Made by a program: the position numbers and the translations under genes. Below the pieces are notes generated by a model. It did no database searches. It saw only the letters and a list, made by a program, of their open reading frames with translations, and was not told the DNA's origin. A DNA stretch of 64,000 nt from Neobacillus pocheonensis (GTDB lineage Bacteria > Bacillota > Bacilli > Bacillales > Cytobacillaceae), in NCBI GenBank assembly GCA_023702235.1, contig JAMQCR010000003.1:582501-646500 (forward strand), read 5' to 3'. Of the stretch, positions 29,182 through 37,559 are shown one piece after another; position 1 is the stretch's first letter; each line of letters starts with the position of its first letter.

Positions 29182-29220
29182 AAAAAACCTGTAGAGGATT
29201 ATTTTCTTTACAGGTTTTTT
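29182..29220. terminator. Bidirectional terminator
   Basis: AAAAAACCTGTA (29182-29193) and TACAGGTTTTTT (29209-29220) make a hairpin with A- and T-tracts on both sides. It overlaps the last codons of the minus-strand 38-residue membrane protein and would end that transcript. Confidence 0.75.
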
Positions 29221-29324
29221 AAATAACGAATGATGAAAAAGAATACTATCCATAAAGGAATAGATAGAGCGACACCCCACAGGCAGCCCCTACCAAAATT
29301 TCTTCCATCTTCTCTATCTGGCAT
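29208..29324 (-). CDS. Small membrane protein (38 residues), paralogue of the one at 28678
   Basis: On the minus strand GGGGG lies 8 bp before an ATG at 29324. The frame reads MPDREDGRNFGRGCLWGVAL SIPLWIVFFFIIRYLKNL and stops at 29208. A short charged N-terminus is followed by a single membrane segment (residues ~14-33) and a basic end. The segment L-W-G-V-A-L-S-I-P-L-W-I-V-F mirrors the 37-residue protein ~420 bp away. The terminator at 29182-29220 overlaps its 3' end. Function unknown. Confidence 0.65.
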   Translation of the reverse strand: MPDREDGRNFGRGCLWGVALSIPLWIVFFFIIRYLKNL

Positions 29325-29627
29325 ATGTAATTCCCCCTTTAATGGATAAGCTCTTTCCTAATGTATTTATGAATGGATAAAGTATAATATGAATCGTTCA
29401 ATTATTAATTCCCACTTTTTTTCGCAAAAAGGTTTGGGTGTTTTGCCAAACTTTAACTAGTCATACTGTCTAGGTTTTAATCGTGGTGATATGCTGGGAT
29501 TGGATGGGAATTGCTCCATTTAACAATTTTATTATTTTACCCATTTTAAGAAATATTTAATCATTTTTTGGTATATTCAATAGGTTAATAGGAGTATTAA
29601 TAGCTAGATGAAAATAACAAGAAAAAT

Positions 29628-29651
29628 GCTGCAGATTTTGCAGCCTTTTTT
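29628..29651 (+). terminator. Hairpin with U-tract in gene-poor DNA
   Basis: GCTGCA and TGCAGC pair across a short loop, followed by CTTTTTT. No gene is visible just upstream (29325-29627 holds nothing I can support), so it may end an unseen RNA or be left from a lost gene. Confidence 0.5.
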
Positions 29652-29822
29652 GATTGATCGAAAGTGTGGCCAGTGAGTACACGAACAAATAAAAGTATTG
29701 AGGATGAATCCAAAGTTATTATTTTTACAAGTGAAGCTTTTGTATTATTATTATTACCATTAGGTGCATGATTGTTTCTAGATTCGAAACTCGATTTTTA
29801 AGGATGGGAAAGTTGGACGAAA

Positions 29823-30308
29823 ATGATTCGAATACTGAATAATGAAAAAATGGAAAAGCTATTGAGGAATAAATTATTTCATGTAATTGTATGGGGAGCG
29901 ATTTTAGGGCTAAATACATGGACAGACAATTTGGGGAATTTAATACGGTTCCAATCTATTGGTTTTAGATGGATTTCATCTCCTAATTATTGGTCGTTCT
30001 TTTATCTGGCAGATATAACAAGAATTCATCATGATTTTGTCATCGTTAAAATAGGACATTTTATTGGATTTGCCCTATTCGATTTCCTTATTTTCAATTG
30101 GAAGCAAAGTCATAAACGGGCGTTTGCTGTCTCATTTACTTTCGCACTTACTACAGAAATACTACAGCTCTTTTTTGGAAGAGATGGGCGTTTATATGAT
30201 GTGACGATTGATTCACTTGGCGCCATTTCTGTTTACTTTCTTTTGAAATACAACTTATTAAACAAGCTAAAAGATATCGCTTATAGTACTTTTACGAAAG
30301 AGGGCTGA
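29823..30308 (+). CDS. VanZ-like membrane protein
   Basis: The 161-residue product has four to five hydrophobic segments and the VanZ-family signature: KIGHFIGFALFDFLIF, then a basic loop and TEILQLFFGRDGRLYDVTID with its Glu/Gln and Asp residues. VanZ proteins contribute to teicoplanin resistance in some bacteria, but most Bacillus relatives have no known role. A later ATG at 29850 is possible; the ribosome site is weak for both. The stop codon lies inside a strong terminator. It is flanked by intergenic DNA and appears monocistronic. Confidence 0.75.
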   Translation: MIRILNNEKMEKLLRNKLFHVIVWGAILGLNTWTDNLGNLIRFQSIGFRWISSPNYWSFFYLADITRIHHDFVIVKIGHFIGFALFDFLIFNWKQSHKRAFAVSFTFALTTEILQLFFGRDGRLYDVTIDSLGAISVYFLLKYNLLNKLKDIAYSTFTKEG

Positions 30309-30323
30309 TTGCAGCCCTCTTTT
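30297..30323 (+). terminator. Rho-independent terminator
   Basis: AAAGAGGGCTG and CAGCCCTCTTTT form a near-perfect stem that includes the VanZ-like gene's stop codon. Confidence 0.85.
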
Positions 30324-30417
30324 GATGTTGGTGACAGGCACCGTTTGTGGACACATTGAAGGAATTGTCCACTGGTGGAGGACACTTTTTGTGTAAAAAA
30401 TTAAGAATATTGTAGTA

Positions 30418-30792
30418 ACTTCACATGCAGGCGGTATCACTGAATGCAAAAAAATCCTTAGTATGGCTGAGGCTTACGATGTTGCCGCTGCTCCACATTG
30501 TCCATTAGGACCAATTGCTTTAGCAGCCTGCTTACAAGTAGACGCAACTTCACATAATGCGTTTATTCAAGAGCAAAGCTTGGGAATTCACTATAACCAA
30601 GGCAGTGACTTATTAGACTATATAAAAGATCCATCTGTCTTTGATTATGAAAATGGCTATGTGAAAATTCCACAAGGACCGGGGCTGGGAATTGAGGTTA
30701 ATGAAGAGTTTGTTCGTGAGATGGCAAAAGCAGGTCATCAATGGCAAAACCCTGGTTGGCGCCATCGTGATGGCAGTGTAGCAGAATGGTAA
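30418..30792 (+). pseudogene. dgoD: D-galactonate dehydratase, 3' fragment
   Basis: The frame encodes only the C-terminal ~124 residues of an enolase-superfamily galactonate dehydratase: SHAGGITECKKILSMAEAYD, then APHCPLGPIALAACLQVDAT, FIQEQSLGIHYNQGSDLLDY and PGLGIEVNEEFVREM. The ~250 N-terminal residues with the metal-binding Asp/Glu residues are missing. DNA just upstream (30324-30405) is unrelated and holds a GGTGACAGGCACC-type short repeat. The fragment is not functional. It is followed after ~180 bp by a transporter fragment of the same pathway. Confidence 0.8.
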
Positions 30793-30832
30793 TTTACTAG
30801 GGGGGCAGCCCCCGCTACGTTAAAGTGATAAA

Positions 30833-30900
30833 CGACCGTCTAGATTGAGTGTTGAGCCTCACCCTTGGATACAGGTGAAAAGGTGAGGCATAGATGGTCG
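30833..30900. repeat. Two-part imperfect palindrome
   Basis: An outer pair CGACCGTCTA/TAGATGGTCG and an inner pair GCCTCACC/GGTGAGGC fold into one long interrupted hairpin (~68 nt). It lies between the galactonate dehydratase and transporter fragments. No U-tract follows, so it is not a standard terminator. A separate GGGGGCAGCCCCC palindrome sits at 30801-30813. Confidence 0.55.
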
Positions 30901-30976
30901 ATATATTCTGTAGATAGTACCTTTTCTGCAAAAAATAGATTGAATTTTAAAAAAATCGTAAAGGGATTGAAGATAA

Positions 30977-31105
30977 ATGAATAACAAGGCGACAAAGGTT
31001 CGTTATGCTGTTGTTTTTATGTTGTTTATTACCGTCATCGTCAACTATATGGACCGAAGCAACATCTCTATAGCAGCTGAGTATTTTAATCAAACGTTTG
31101 ATTGA
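30977..31105 (+). pseudogene. MFS transporter (galactonate/hexuronate type), 5' fragment
   Basis: The frame starts MNNKATKVRYAVVFMLFITV, then IVNYMDRSNISIAAEYF, the first membrane segment and N-Y-x-D-R signature of anion:cation symporter family permeases such as DgoT and ExuT. It then runs into the palindrome that begins a dispersed repeat and stops after 42 codons. The rest of the ~430-residue protein is absent. With the dehydratase fragment this marks a decayed galactonate locus. Confidence 0.75.
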
Positions 31106-31440
31106 AAAGGAAATATAAATAAACTTGTCGAGGAATGTAAGTTTACAAAGTTTTGCGGCAAATAAAAAGAAAAGGAATAAAATTTGCCCCATTTGCCGAC
31201 ATTCTTTTTACACAATTGGATGAAAAAAGCCTTTAAAATAAGGGCCAACGGCAGATCTAATCAAACGTTTGATATAAGAAGAAAACAGTCGATTCTTGTT
31301 AAGAAAACATGTGTATAGAATCTGTTTTTTGTACTGTTATGTGAAAAATTGTAAATATTATAGTAACTTTGGATTACTAATAGTAAAATGAAGGTAGTAG
31401 GTTTATAGGTGGGATATTGTAGCGATTGATACAATTTAAA
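31085..31440. repeat. Dispersed ~355-bp repeat, copy 1
   Basis: This stretch aligns over its whole length with 46877-47229 (roughly 85% identity by eye, few small gaps). It starts with TTTAATCAAACGTTTGATTG and holds a second TAATCAAACGTTTGAT at 31258-31273. Its 5' end cuts the transporter fragment. No frame is conserved between copies, so it is non-coding: a mobile miniature element or a duplicated control region. Confidence 0.8.
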
Positions 31441-31563
31441 TAGATTGGGTACCACTAGGTAGAAAACTGAATCCGAGAAGTTCTTCGAGAAGTTAATTAT
31501 GAAAACTTAGATGTAATAAACAGTTTGATTGAAACAGCAATTAATTGTAAGGAATACTTCATA

Positions 31564-31704
31564 ATGGACAGTCAACAAAGAAAACTTAAAGCGTATTATT
31601 TATCTCATACGGTATTTGAAGAGGGAGAAGTGAAAGTTTACAAGATGTTTTTTAAAGTAAAAATTGTTAGAGGTTCAAGCAAGAATAGCAAGGTGATGAT
31701 TTAG
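31564..31704 (+). CDS. Possible small protein (46 residues), uncertain
   Basis: The frame MDSQQRKLKAYYLSHTVFEE, then GEVKVYKMFFKVKIVRG and so on, is preceded by TAAGGAA at suitable distance. Upstream codons in the same frame also look protein-like (NLDVINSLIETAINCKEYFI), so this may be the tail of a longer decayed gene. I do not recognise it. It lies between the dispersed repeat and the cold-shock promoter. Confidence 0.3.
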   Translation: MDSQQRKLKAYYLSHTVFEEGEVKVYKMFFKVKIVRGSSKNSKVMI

Positions 31705-31732
31705 GTCATATTCGATTTACTATTTAGTAACC

Positions 31733-31761
31733 TTGCAAAAACTTTCAAACAATGCTATTCT
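31733..31761 (+). promoter_or_regulatory. Sigma-A promoter of the cold-shock gene
   Basis: TTGCAA (31733-31738), a 17-bp spacer and TATTCT (31756-31761) lie ~120 bp before the start codon. The long leader is typical of cold-shock mRNAs, whose structure changes with temperature. Confidence 0.55.
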
Positions 31762-31880
31762 ATAGAAGAATTATTTTTGTTCGGTGTAAAGGATAGTATA
31801 AGTACTGACTTTTCGTCTTGAAGATTTGAGCAAGGATAGTAACACAATGTGTGCACAGCACACAACAGGAGGAAATACAA

Positions 31881-32081
31881 ATGGAACAAGGTAAAGTGAA
31901 ATGGTTTAACGCAGAAAAAGGTTTTGGATTCATCGAACGTGAAGCAGGCGACGACGTATTCGTACATTTCTCAGCTATCCAAAGCGAAGGCTTCAAATCT
32001 TTAGACGAAGGTCAAGCAGTTACTTTTGAAGTAGAACAAGGTCAACGTGGACCCCAAGCTACTAACGTTCGTAAAGCTTAA
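31881..32081 (+). CDS. cspD: Cold-shock protein (CspA family)
   Basis: The 66-residue product is a single cold-shock domain with both RNA-binding motifs: GKVKWFNAEKGFGFIE (RNP1) and DDVFVHFSAIQ (RNP2). These small proteins bind single-stranded RNA and melt structures that block translation in the cold. The ATG at 31881 follows a perfect AGGAGG. The sequence MEQGKVKWFNAEKGFGFIER is closest to Bacillus CspB/CspD; I give cspD only as the most likely name. It has its own promoter and terminator. Confidence 0.93.
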   Translation: MEQGKVKWFNAEKGFGFIEREAGDDVFVHFSAIQSEGFKSLDEGQAVTFEVEQGQRGPQATNVRKA

Positions 32082-32099
32082 TTCTATGAACGAATATAG

Positions 32100-32127
32100 A
32101 CAGGCTCTAATTTAGAGTCTGTTTTTT
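32100..32127 (+). terminator. Rho-independent terminator of the cold-shock gene
   Basis: ACAGGCTCTAA/TTAGAGTCTGT forms a stem followed by TTTTTT, 18 bp after the stop. Confidence 0.8.
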
Positions 32128-32140
32128 ATTTGTCTAAAAC

Positions 32141-32168
32141 AAAAAACCCCACTCACGAATGAGTAGGG
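32141..32168 (-). terminator. Rho-independent terminator (minus strand)
   Basis: On the minus strand CCCTACTC ATTCGT GAGTGGGG (one G-U pair) is followed by TTTTTTGTTTT. It would end the glycosyltransferase/gtaB-relic transcript. Confidence 0.7.
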
Positions 32169-32296
32169 AACAGGAAACACGAAACAGTAAATCAAATGGT
32201 AAAATCAGTGTAACATATTATTTATGAATCTCCTAATTTTATTTGATTGGCGTATAAATTCTGCTGGGAATATAACAACAGCTTATAATTAAGAAT

Positions 32297-32359
32297 TGAA
32301 GCTGGCAAGAATCTAGTACCAAATCCAGCTGCGGGAATAATCGCTTTTTTTATATTAAT
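32297..32359 (-). pseudogene. gtaB: Relic of the 5' end of a UTP-glucose-1-phosphate uridylyltransferase gene
   Basis: On the minus strand GGAGG is followed by a frame reading (I)[20 protein letters not shown], the N-terminal nucleotide-binding signature of GtaB/GalU (normally [20 protein letters not shown]). After ~21 codons similarity stops. The expected ATG has become ATT. The fragment lies just after the glycosyltransferase, so the ancestral pair was probably GT2-gtaB, giving UDP-glucose for polysaccharide synthesis. Confidence 0.75.
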
Positions 32360-32406
32360 GGATATTCCTCCATTAAAAGTAGTTTTGGAATTTAATATTT
32401 GTGAAT

Positions 32407-33915
32407 TTACGCTGTATGTCTGCTTCTTAATGTCCAAATTTGGTATAGCATAGCTAAAGATGAATAAATGGTCAAATAAGTAAGCACTACCCAACCTACT
32501 TCTAAATAAGGTTTAATCGCCAGCTGAACGGAAGCACTAGTTAAGAAATCTCTGTAATTAAAGCTTAAGTAAATTGCTGCCGTAATTAAAAGTATTGTAA
32601 CTATAATGCCTTCAGCAAGTTTACTTCGTGTATTCCCTCTTTCTGCGTTATATTGAGTCGCCCAGCCATCTTTTTTATTTGCCGATAATTTCCCTAGCCA
32701 TACATTAGCAAAAGTAATTAAATTGACCCATAAATATAATTCTGGACTAATTAATACTGCTGCTAATATGACATCTATTAGTCGATGCATTGGAGTTTTT
32801 ATTGCAAGTATCGTATTTAGAACAGAAGCTAGACCAACGGGAATAAGCCAGATCCAAGACCAATAAAACTGGTCAGTAGCTAGTGCTACCGCTAATAATA
32901 TGAGGAATAAAGCACGTACAGTAAAATCAATAAATTGTTTAATTTGAGATCGCCATATTTTTCCTTTATGATTGGATTCTACTGCTATATTCCTGTTTGT
33001 AAGTAATTCAACCGTTCCTGACTGCCATTTATTACGCTGTTGTCGGAATGTGTGATACGAGCGCATTGCATCAACAAAGCAACGAGCCGTTGGACTAATG
33101 AGTGTTTTCCATTTCGATTTTTGGATTTGCCAAGTGAGCAACATATCCTCAACATCACTTTCATCTTGCCAAGGGCCATCTAATTTATTTTCATCTATAA
33201 TGTTTTGTAATGCCTCTGGTCGAAACAGAGTTGCTTGGCCTCCAAGTACATAAGTACTACCACCATTATATTGAAGATCTAACAACCAGCTGGCCATATC
33301 TTGCTTTTGTTGATGTGTCCACCATCGTGAAATGGGTCCCCCATACTCGCCGGTTCTTATCTTTTCTTCATAACGTACATCTTCTTTTGGAATTAAACTT
33401 TTCTTTTTCGGCATCCTCATGGTGTACTTAGCCATCACTCCACCAATATTTCGCGAACTCATTAATCCTTCCCATAATTGAGTTAATGCATCAGGTGCAA
33501 GACGACTGTCTGCATCCATACCTAGTACAGCTTTAATCGATTGTTTATAGTATTCTTGAAATAGAGTTAATTTTTTATCATATAAGTCTAAAGGATCCCC
33601 ATAAATACTTTTCCAGGCTGCGTTTAATGCTCCCACTTTTCGATGTTTATTATTTTCCGTTGTTAAAACTTTTAATTTTAGTCTAAATTCTTCTCCTGCC
33701 TCTAATGCTATTTCTTCTGTTCGATCTGTACAGTTATCAGCAATAACAATAACATCAAGTTCAACGTCTTTTGGCAAAGATTGATCTCCTAAACCAGCTA
33801 AACAGTCGCGGATTGATTTCTCTTCATTATGTGCAGGAATAAATGCCACAATTCTTGGTTTCATATATGTATTCCTTACACTTGAAACATTTGCAATACT
33901 GATTGCGTTCTCCAT
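32407..33915 (-). CDS. GT2 family membrane glycosyltransferase (polysaccharide synthase type)
   Basis: The 502-residue product starts at ATG 33915 after TTTGGAGGG. The GT-A domain (residues ~20-290) has the sugar-nucleotide motifs VAFIPAHNEEKSI, DNCTD, MDADSRL (DxD-like), the acceptor/base motif QDESDVEDMLL and the QQRNKW version of QxxRW. Three to four C-terminal membrane segments follow (~325-410 and 455-495). This layout is that of processive polysaccharide synthases (PgaC/IcaA, cellulose/hyaluronan synthase kin). It probably makes a secreted polymer; the sugar is unknown. A gtaB relic follows it and a SinR homologue is divergent to it, which suggests a biofilm-matrix role. Confidence 0.85.
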   Translation of the reverse strand: MENAISIANVSSVRNTYMKPRIVAFIPAHNEEKSIRDCLAGLGDQSLPKDVELDVIVIADNCTDRTEEIALEAGEEFRLKLKVLTTENNKHRKVGALNAAWKSIYGDPLDLYDKKLTLFQEYYKQSIKAVLGMDADSRLAPDALTQLWEGLMSSRNIGGVMAKYTMRMPKKKSLIPKEDVRYEEKIRTGEYGGPISRWWTHQQKQDMASWLLDLQYNGGSTYVLGGQATLFRPEALQNIIDENKLDGPWQDESDVEDMLLTWQIQKSKWKTLISPTARCFVDAMRSYHTFRQQRNKWQSGTVELLTNRNIAVESNHKGKIWRSQIKQFIDFTVRALFLILLAVALATDQFYWSWIWLIPVGLASVLNTILAIKTPMHRLIDVILAAVLISPELYLWVNLITFANVWLGKLSANKKDGWATQYNAERGNTRSKLAEGIIVTILLITAAIYLSFNYRDFLTSASVQLAIKPYLEVGWVVLTYLTIYSSLAMLYQIWTLRSRHTA

Positions 33916-34305
33916 TCCTCGCCCTCCAAATTAATTATATTGATTAGCAATAGGTTAGCAATTCAAATAAGAGTTAATTATCTACTTTAAAATACGTTTC
34001 TTTCCTCTTATTGAGAAAGAAACTCATTACTTCACTCCTTCATCTGTTTTTATTTAAGATAGTATAATTGAATAAATTAATAATTGATGAAAAATTCATT
34101 ATAACGAACGTATAATAGGAGTATAGGGCAAAATAGCAAACTTGGAAAATCTCAAAATTAGCTAAAATTTCATAATTAAGAACGTTTTATGTCTTTTTTC
34201 TCGTGTATTCTCTCATTTTCTTATTATTTTGTATTTTATAAAGAATATATTGTTCTGTATAATGTATTTATGTAATTGAAGGGAATACATTATAAGGAGA
34301 ATGAT

Positions 34306-34653
34306 ATGATAGGGAAGGAAATTAAACAGATAAGACAAAAAAAAGGGTATTCACTCTCAAAACTTGCAAAAATGGCTGATGTTTCAAAATCTTATTTAAG
34401 CCAGATTGAAAGAGAGCTACAAACCAATCCGTCTCTACTGTTTTTAAAAAAGGTATCTATACCGCTAGAAACAAGCCTTGAAAGTCTGTTAGAGGAAACT
34501 AAACTTAATAAAAGTGTTGATATGGAATTGGAAAAGGAATGGAAAGTGTTAATCACGCAGGCAATTAAGGCTGGCTTGAAAAAAGAAGATTTTCAGGAAT
34601 ATCTAAATTTCATTCAATACCAAAACTGGTTGAAGGGTCAAAACAAAAAATAA
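34306..34653 (+). CDS. sinR: SinR-type master biofilm regulator
   Basis: The 115-residue product matches SinR over its full length. An XRE helix-turn-helix (MIGKEIKQIRQKKGYSLSKL, ADVSKSYLSQIERELQTNPS, residues 1-65) is joined by a linker to the SinI-like dimerisation helices (LEKEWKVLITQAIKAGLKKE, then DFQEYLNFIQYQNW). B. subtilis SinR represses matrix genes by binding GTTCTYT boxes and is neutralised by SinI. The ATG at 34306 follows AAGGAG. Unlike B. subtilis, the sinI-like gene here is ~370 bp downstream on the opposite strand. Near-SinR boxes lie upstream of this gene (TTGTTCTGT, 34250) and true matches lie upstream of the Gln-rich genes. Confidence 0.85.
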   Translation: MIGKEIKQIRQKKGYSLSKLAKMADVSKSYLSQIERELQTNPSLLFLKKVSIPLETSLESLLEETKLNKSVDMELEKEWKVLITQAIKAGLKKEDFQEYLNFIQYQNWLKGQNKK

Positions 34654-35024
34654 AAACTATACTCTATTTGTCTCAGGAAGTTTGTGACGTGTACCTAGGT
34701 TCCTATGTCACTATGAAGATTTACCATCTAAACGTCCATGTTATGTTTTTTATTTTGGTTTGATTACATCTTTTTTTAGGGATTTTACTTCCTATTATTT
34801 GTTCATGTTAAATAAAGAAAGCTATTCCAATTAGACAATATGAGGGAGTAGCTTTCTAGGAATATGTAACTCTTCAAAGGTAGAGCGTATTTTTTCTGCC
34901 ACATTTTATACATATCTTGTATATAAAGGCTTATTTTCTATTACAAAAAATTATACTACCATATATGACACTTTTTAATTGCAAAAAACAGTTTTGCTAC
35001 AAGATAAACATTGAATTTTCAGAC

Positions 35025-35156
35025 CTAATTATTTTCCCTTTTCTCTTTTTCTTCTTTTAAAAACTTTTTAAAGTTTTCTTTAGTTACATTTGATTTCATT
35101 GCATATTTTACTAACTCAACCCACTCTTTAGGGAGATCATGCTCGATTATTTTCAT
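35025..35156 (-). CDS. sinI: SinI-type anti-repressor (43 residues)
   Basis: The minus strand has a perfect AAGGAGG 6 bp before an ATG at 35156. The frame reads MKIIEHDLPKEWVELVKYAM, KSNVTKENFKKFLKEEKEKR, ENN. The core L-P-K-E-W-V-E-L-V...S-N-V-T-K-E-N-F-K-K-F-L matches the SinI domain (B. subtilis LDQEWVELMVEAKEANISPE, then EIRKYL). SinI heterodimerises with SinR and strips it from DNA. It is convergent with sinR rather than upstream in the same operon. Because it is very short it is easily missed by gene finders. Confidence 0.8.
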   Translation of the reverse strand: MKIIEHDLPKEWVELVKYAMKSNVTKENFKKFLKEEKEKRENN

Positions 35157-35501
35157 GGTTAACCTCCTTTTTAACTCTATTTATCGCAGGAAATGATTCA
35201 ATATTGGTTCTACTTTTACAATAACTTTCGAATCATAATGGCTGTTTATGTAGTTAAAAGAATGAAAAACTGTTAAAAACAGTTTCACAAATGTTTGGAG
35301 AGACCCAAAGATCAGTTACCATTTAAAGCGGTTTTTTCTAATTGAGCTAAAGGGCAGTACAGTGGAATAAAACATTCAAAATCTTTATCCTGTAAAAGAA
35401 CGAAAAAATGATAAAAAAATCAAGCTGCATACACCTTATAAAGAAGTAAAAGAAATTTTATTAGAACGACAACAAAAAAAATAGCATAAAGAATGAAAAA
35501 A

Positions 35502-35586
35502 GGGTCTATCCTATCGCAAGTATGTGCCACTCTCTATTTTTGAGGAGCCGCACTTTACTGAATAGGGGTAGGATAGATCCTTTTTT
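35502..35586. repeat. Long inverted repeat with flanking A6 and T6
   Basis: GGGTCTATCCTATC (35502-35515) pairs with GGTAGGATAGATCC (35567-35580) over 14 positions, counting two G-U pairs. It is flanked by AAAAAA and TTTTTT. The ~50-nt centre has a weaker inner stem (GTGCC.../...CGCAC). It could be a large terminator, a structured RNA or a miniature element. The gap 35157-35501 holds only a decayed fragment reading YPVKERKNDKKIKLHTPYKE, which I cannot assign. Confidence 0.55.
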
Positions 35587-35643
35587 GTAGTTCCCAATTA
35601 TTTCTTATAAATAACTGACTTTGGGGTTCAGCTTAACTATCAA

Positions 35644-35675
35644 AAAAAAGACTGCTATTCACTAACAGCCCTTTT
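35644..35675 (-). terminator. Terminator of the GDSL esterase gene
   Basis: On the minus strand GGCTGTTA and TAGCAGTC pair (with G-U pairs) and are followed by TTTTTTTT, just after the esterase stop. Confidence 0.6.
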
Positions 35676-35689
35676 TCTACTGTATAACT

Positions 35690-36424
35690 TTATTTAAAAA
35701 TTCTATTTTTTATTGATTCAAAGATAAATGCCTTATAGCCAATTGCAGCTAATTGTTCTTGCCCCTCGACGGTTGGATGAATATCGTTTGCTCTTACATA
35801 TATTGCTTGATTTTGACCAAATGCATCATATGCATCTGCAACGGATACCTCGCTGTCATGAAGAGAAGCTACAACGGCTTGAATTTGAGGATTGATTGCT
35901 TGCAAGAGAAAATTTCCCATCACGTGTCTATAGGTATCGGTTACTTGAAAGGGATTATAGATATTGTATACAACAATTTGAGCATCTGTTAAACTTCTGA
36001 CTTTTAAAATAATAGATTTTAAATTATTTAATATGGGTGCAACTTCTTGATTCGTTACATTGCCATCTGCGAATGCTTGCAATAAATCATTGCTTCCGAT
36101 GTCTATTGTAATCTTGTCTGCGTGCTTTACTGATTCCTGGAACATTTCATTATTTTGTAAGGCAGCTAACAATTGAATGGTGGTCCATCCTGGTACACCT
36201 AAATCACTTACCCGAAGGTTTAACTCCTCTCCAATTATATAAGGAAATGCCTTTTTAGATGGATGGTCGTTGTTTTTGCCTAGATTGTAACCATATGTGA
36301 TCGAATCTCCCAAGGCAACTAGAGATTCTTTGCCGTTGTTTTCTGCCGCAAAAGCGGATGTTGATAATAAGGAACCTGCCAATGCCACTACAGACAATGT
36401 TGTCATTATCTTTTTCTTTACCAT
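35690..36424 (-). CDS. Secreted SGNH/GDSL-family esterase
   Basis: I use the ATG at 36424, preceded by GGAGAGA; an upstream TTG overlaps the ribosome site. The 244-residue product has a Sec signal peptide (MVKKKIMTTLSVVALAGSLL, cleavage after AFA). The four SGNH blocks follow: ALGDSITYG (nucleophile Ser), the Gly in LGVPGWTT, GSNDLL, and DIHPT (catalytic Asp/His). It should be an extracellular lipase, acyl-esterase or carbohydrate deacetylase. It lies between sinI and the Gln-rich matrix candidates, so polysaccharide deacylation is an attractive but unproven role. Confidence 0.88.
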   Translation of the reverse strand: MVKKKIMTTLSVVALAGSLLSTSAFAAENNGKESLVALGDSITYGYNLGKNNDHPSKKAFPYIIGEELNLRVSDLGVPGWTTIQLLAALQNNEMFQESVKHADKITIDIGSNDLLQAFADGNVTNQEVAPILNNLKSIILKVRSLTDAQIVVYNIYNPFQVTDTYRHVMGNFLLQAINPQIQAVVASLHDSEVSVADAYDAFGQNQAIYVRANDIHPTVEGQEQLAAIGYKAFIFESIKNRIFK

Positions 36425-36891
36425 ACTATCTCTCTCCTTCAATCGTAAATTGGTAGCCCTATAAGACTCAGTTAATCGGGTTATTATTGGCTAGATTTTA
36501 AAGTTCTTCTATTATAAAGAAGAATAGGTCAAGTTGTTGCTATGCTCTAAGGTTCCTTTTTGAGTAAAATATTCAAAAATGTATAGTGAGCACTCTCAAA
36601 CACTCCTTTTAGGAAATACAGATAATATAAACAAAGGAATACTAGTTTTGAAGTTATAAGAATTCAACACTTTTTGCTTTAAGTCTATTAGAGATAGCAA
36701 CATTTTATATGAAAACAGCGTTATTTTTTTAAAGTAAAAACTGACAATCCAGCAGGAAAAATTCCTGGAGATGTCCTTACTGCACAAAGCAGGATAATTC
36801 AGGTGATTAAAAATGACATTGACAAGACGGGACTCTCATGAGAGAGTGTGCGGAATTTTATGATTTCAAAATCCATATCGTCAGTCTAATC

Positions 36892-36934
36892 AAAACCGCC
36901 TCGAAAGGGTTAACTTTTTAAGGCGGTTTTGTTT
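36892..36934 (-). terminator. Rho-independent terminator of the short Gln-rich gene
   Basis: AAAACCGCCT and AAGGCGGTTTT form a long-loop hairpin with a T-tract on the minus strand, right after the gene's stop. The region 36425-36891 holds no gene I can support. Confidence 0.75.
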
Positions 36935-36943
36935 CGAACAGTT

Positions 36944-37497
36944 TTATTTGACTGGTTTATCCATCGAAGCTTGATACTGGTTGGCATAATGGTAAGTGAT
37001 TTGATTTTGCATCGTTGGACCTCCAGCAATGGATGCTTGGAATTGAATGGAGCTTGCAACTCCAACTTGTGCTTGAATCGTTTGACCAGGACCAGCTGTG
37101 GACGTAGTTTGATTCAAGTTATTGCCAACGCCTGTATACTGTTGTTGTCCTTTTGAATTCTCGCTTTGTTTATCAAATAGATTGACTCTCGACCAAGAGG
37201 ATTGGCTGAGAATAGCTGGTCCAGATGTATTCGCAGCTTGCACCTGTGAACCTGAAACGGTACCTACTTGTCCTTGCCCCGCAGCAGTCGGATTGGCAAT
37301 TTGCAATTGGTTTGCATGTTTAAAGACTTTTTGAGACTGCAACAGAACAATCGGTTTACAAGATGTTGCTCCTTCGACTTGGCCACAGAAGTACTGTGAG
37401 TTTGGTCTTGATTGACAGCTGCAAAACTAGCGATCTGGCCAACTCCTAAACTTAAAAGTGTGGCAGCCAGGGAGAGCCCTATTCCTTTTTTTAACAT
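36944..37497 (-). pseudogene. Secreted Gln-rich curli-like protein (short), one frameshift
   Basis: Two overlapping frames make one ~185-residue product. The first part is a signal peptide (MLKKGIGLSLAATLLSLGVG, QIASFAA) plus NQDQTHSTSVA. The rest carries Q-x-Q pairs every 10-11 residues (QSQKVFKHANQLQIANPTAA, GQGQVGTVSGSQVQ, QAQVGVASSIQFQ, QNQITYHYANQYQ). The frame changes at ~37378-37384, directly at a GGCC, where one base seems missing. It shares the repeat rhythm of the large gene at 37641-39554 and may be a minor subunit. It has its own terminator. I know of no characterised homologue. Confidence 0.75.
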
Positions 37498-37559
37498 AGC
37501 TACACCTCGTTTATGGATGGATGGAGGTCTGAAAGAAAAGTTTTCTTTTCAGATTATAG

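Noticed and set aside
36596..36787. 63-codon minus-strand open frame
   Set aside because: Lys/Ser/Phe-rich composition expected from AT-rich DNA and no ribosome site.
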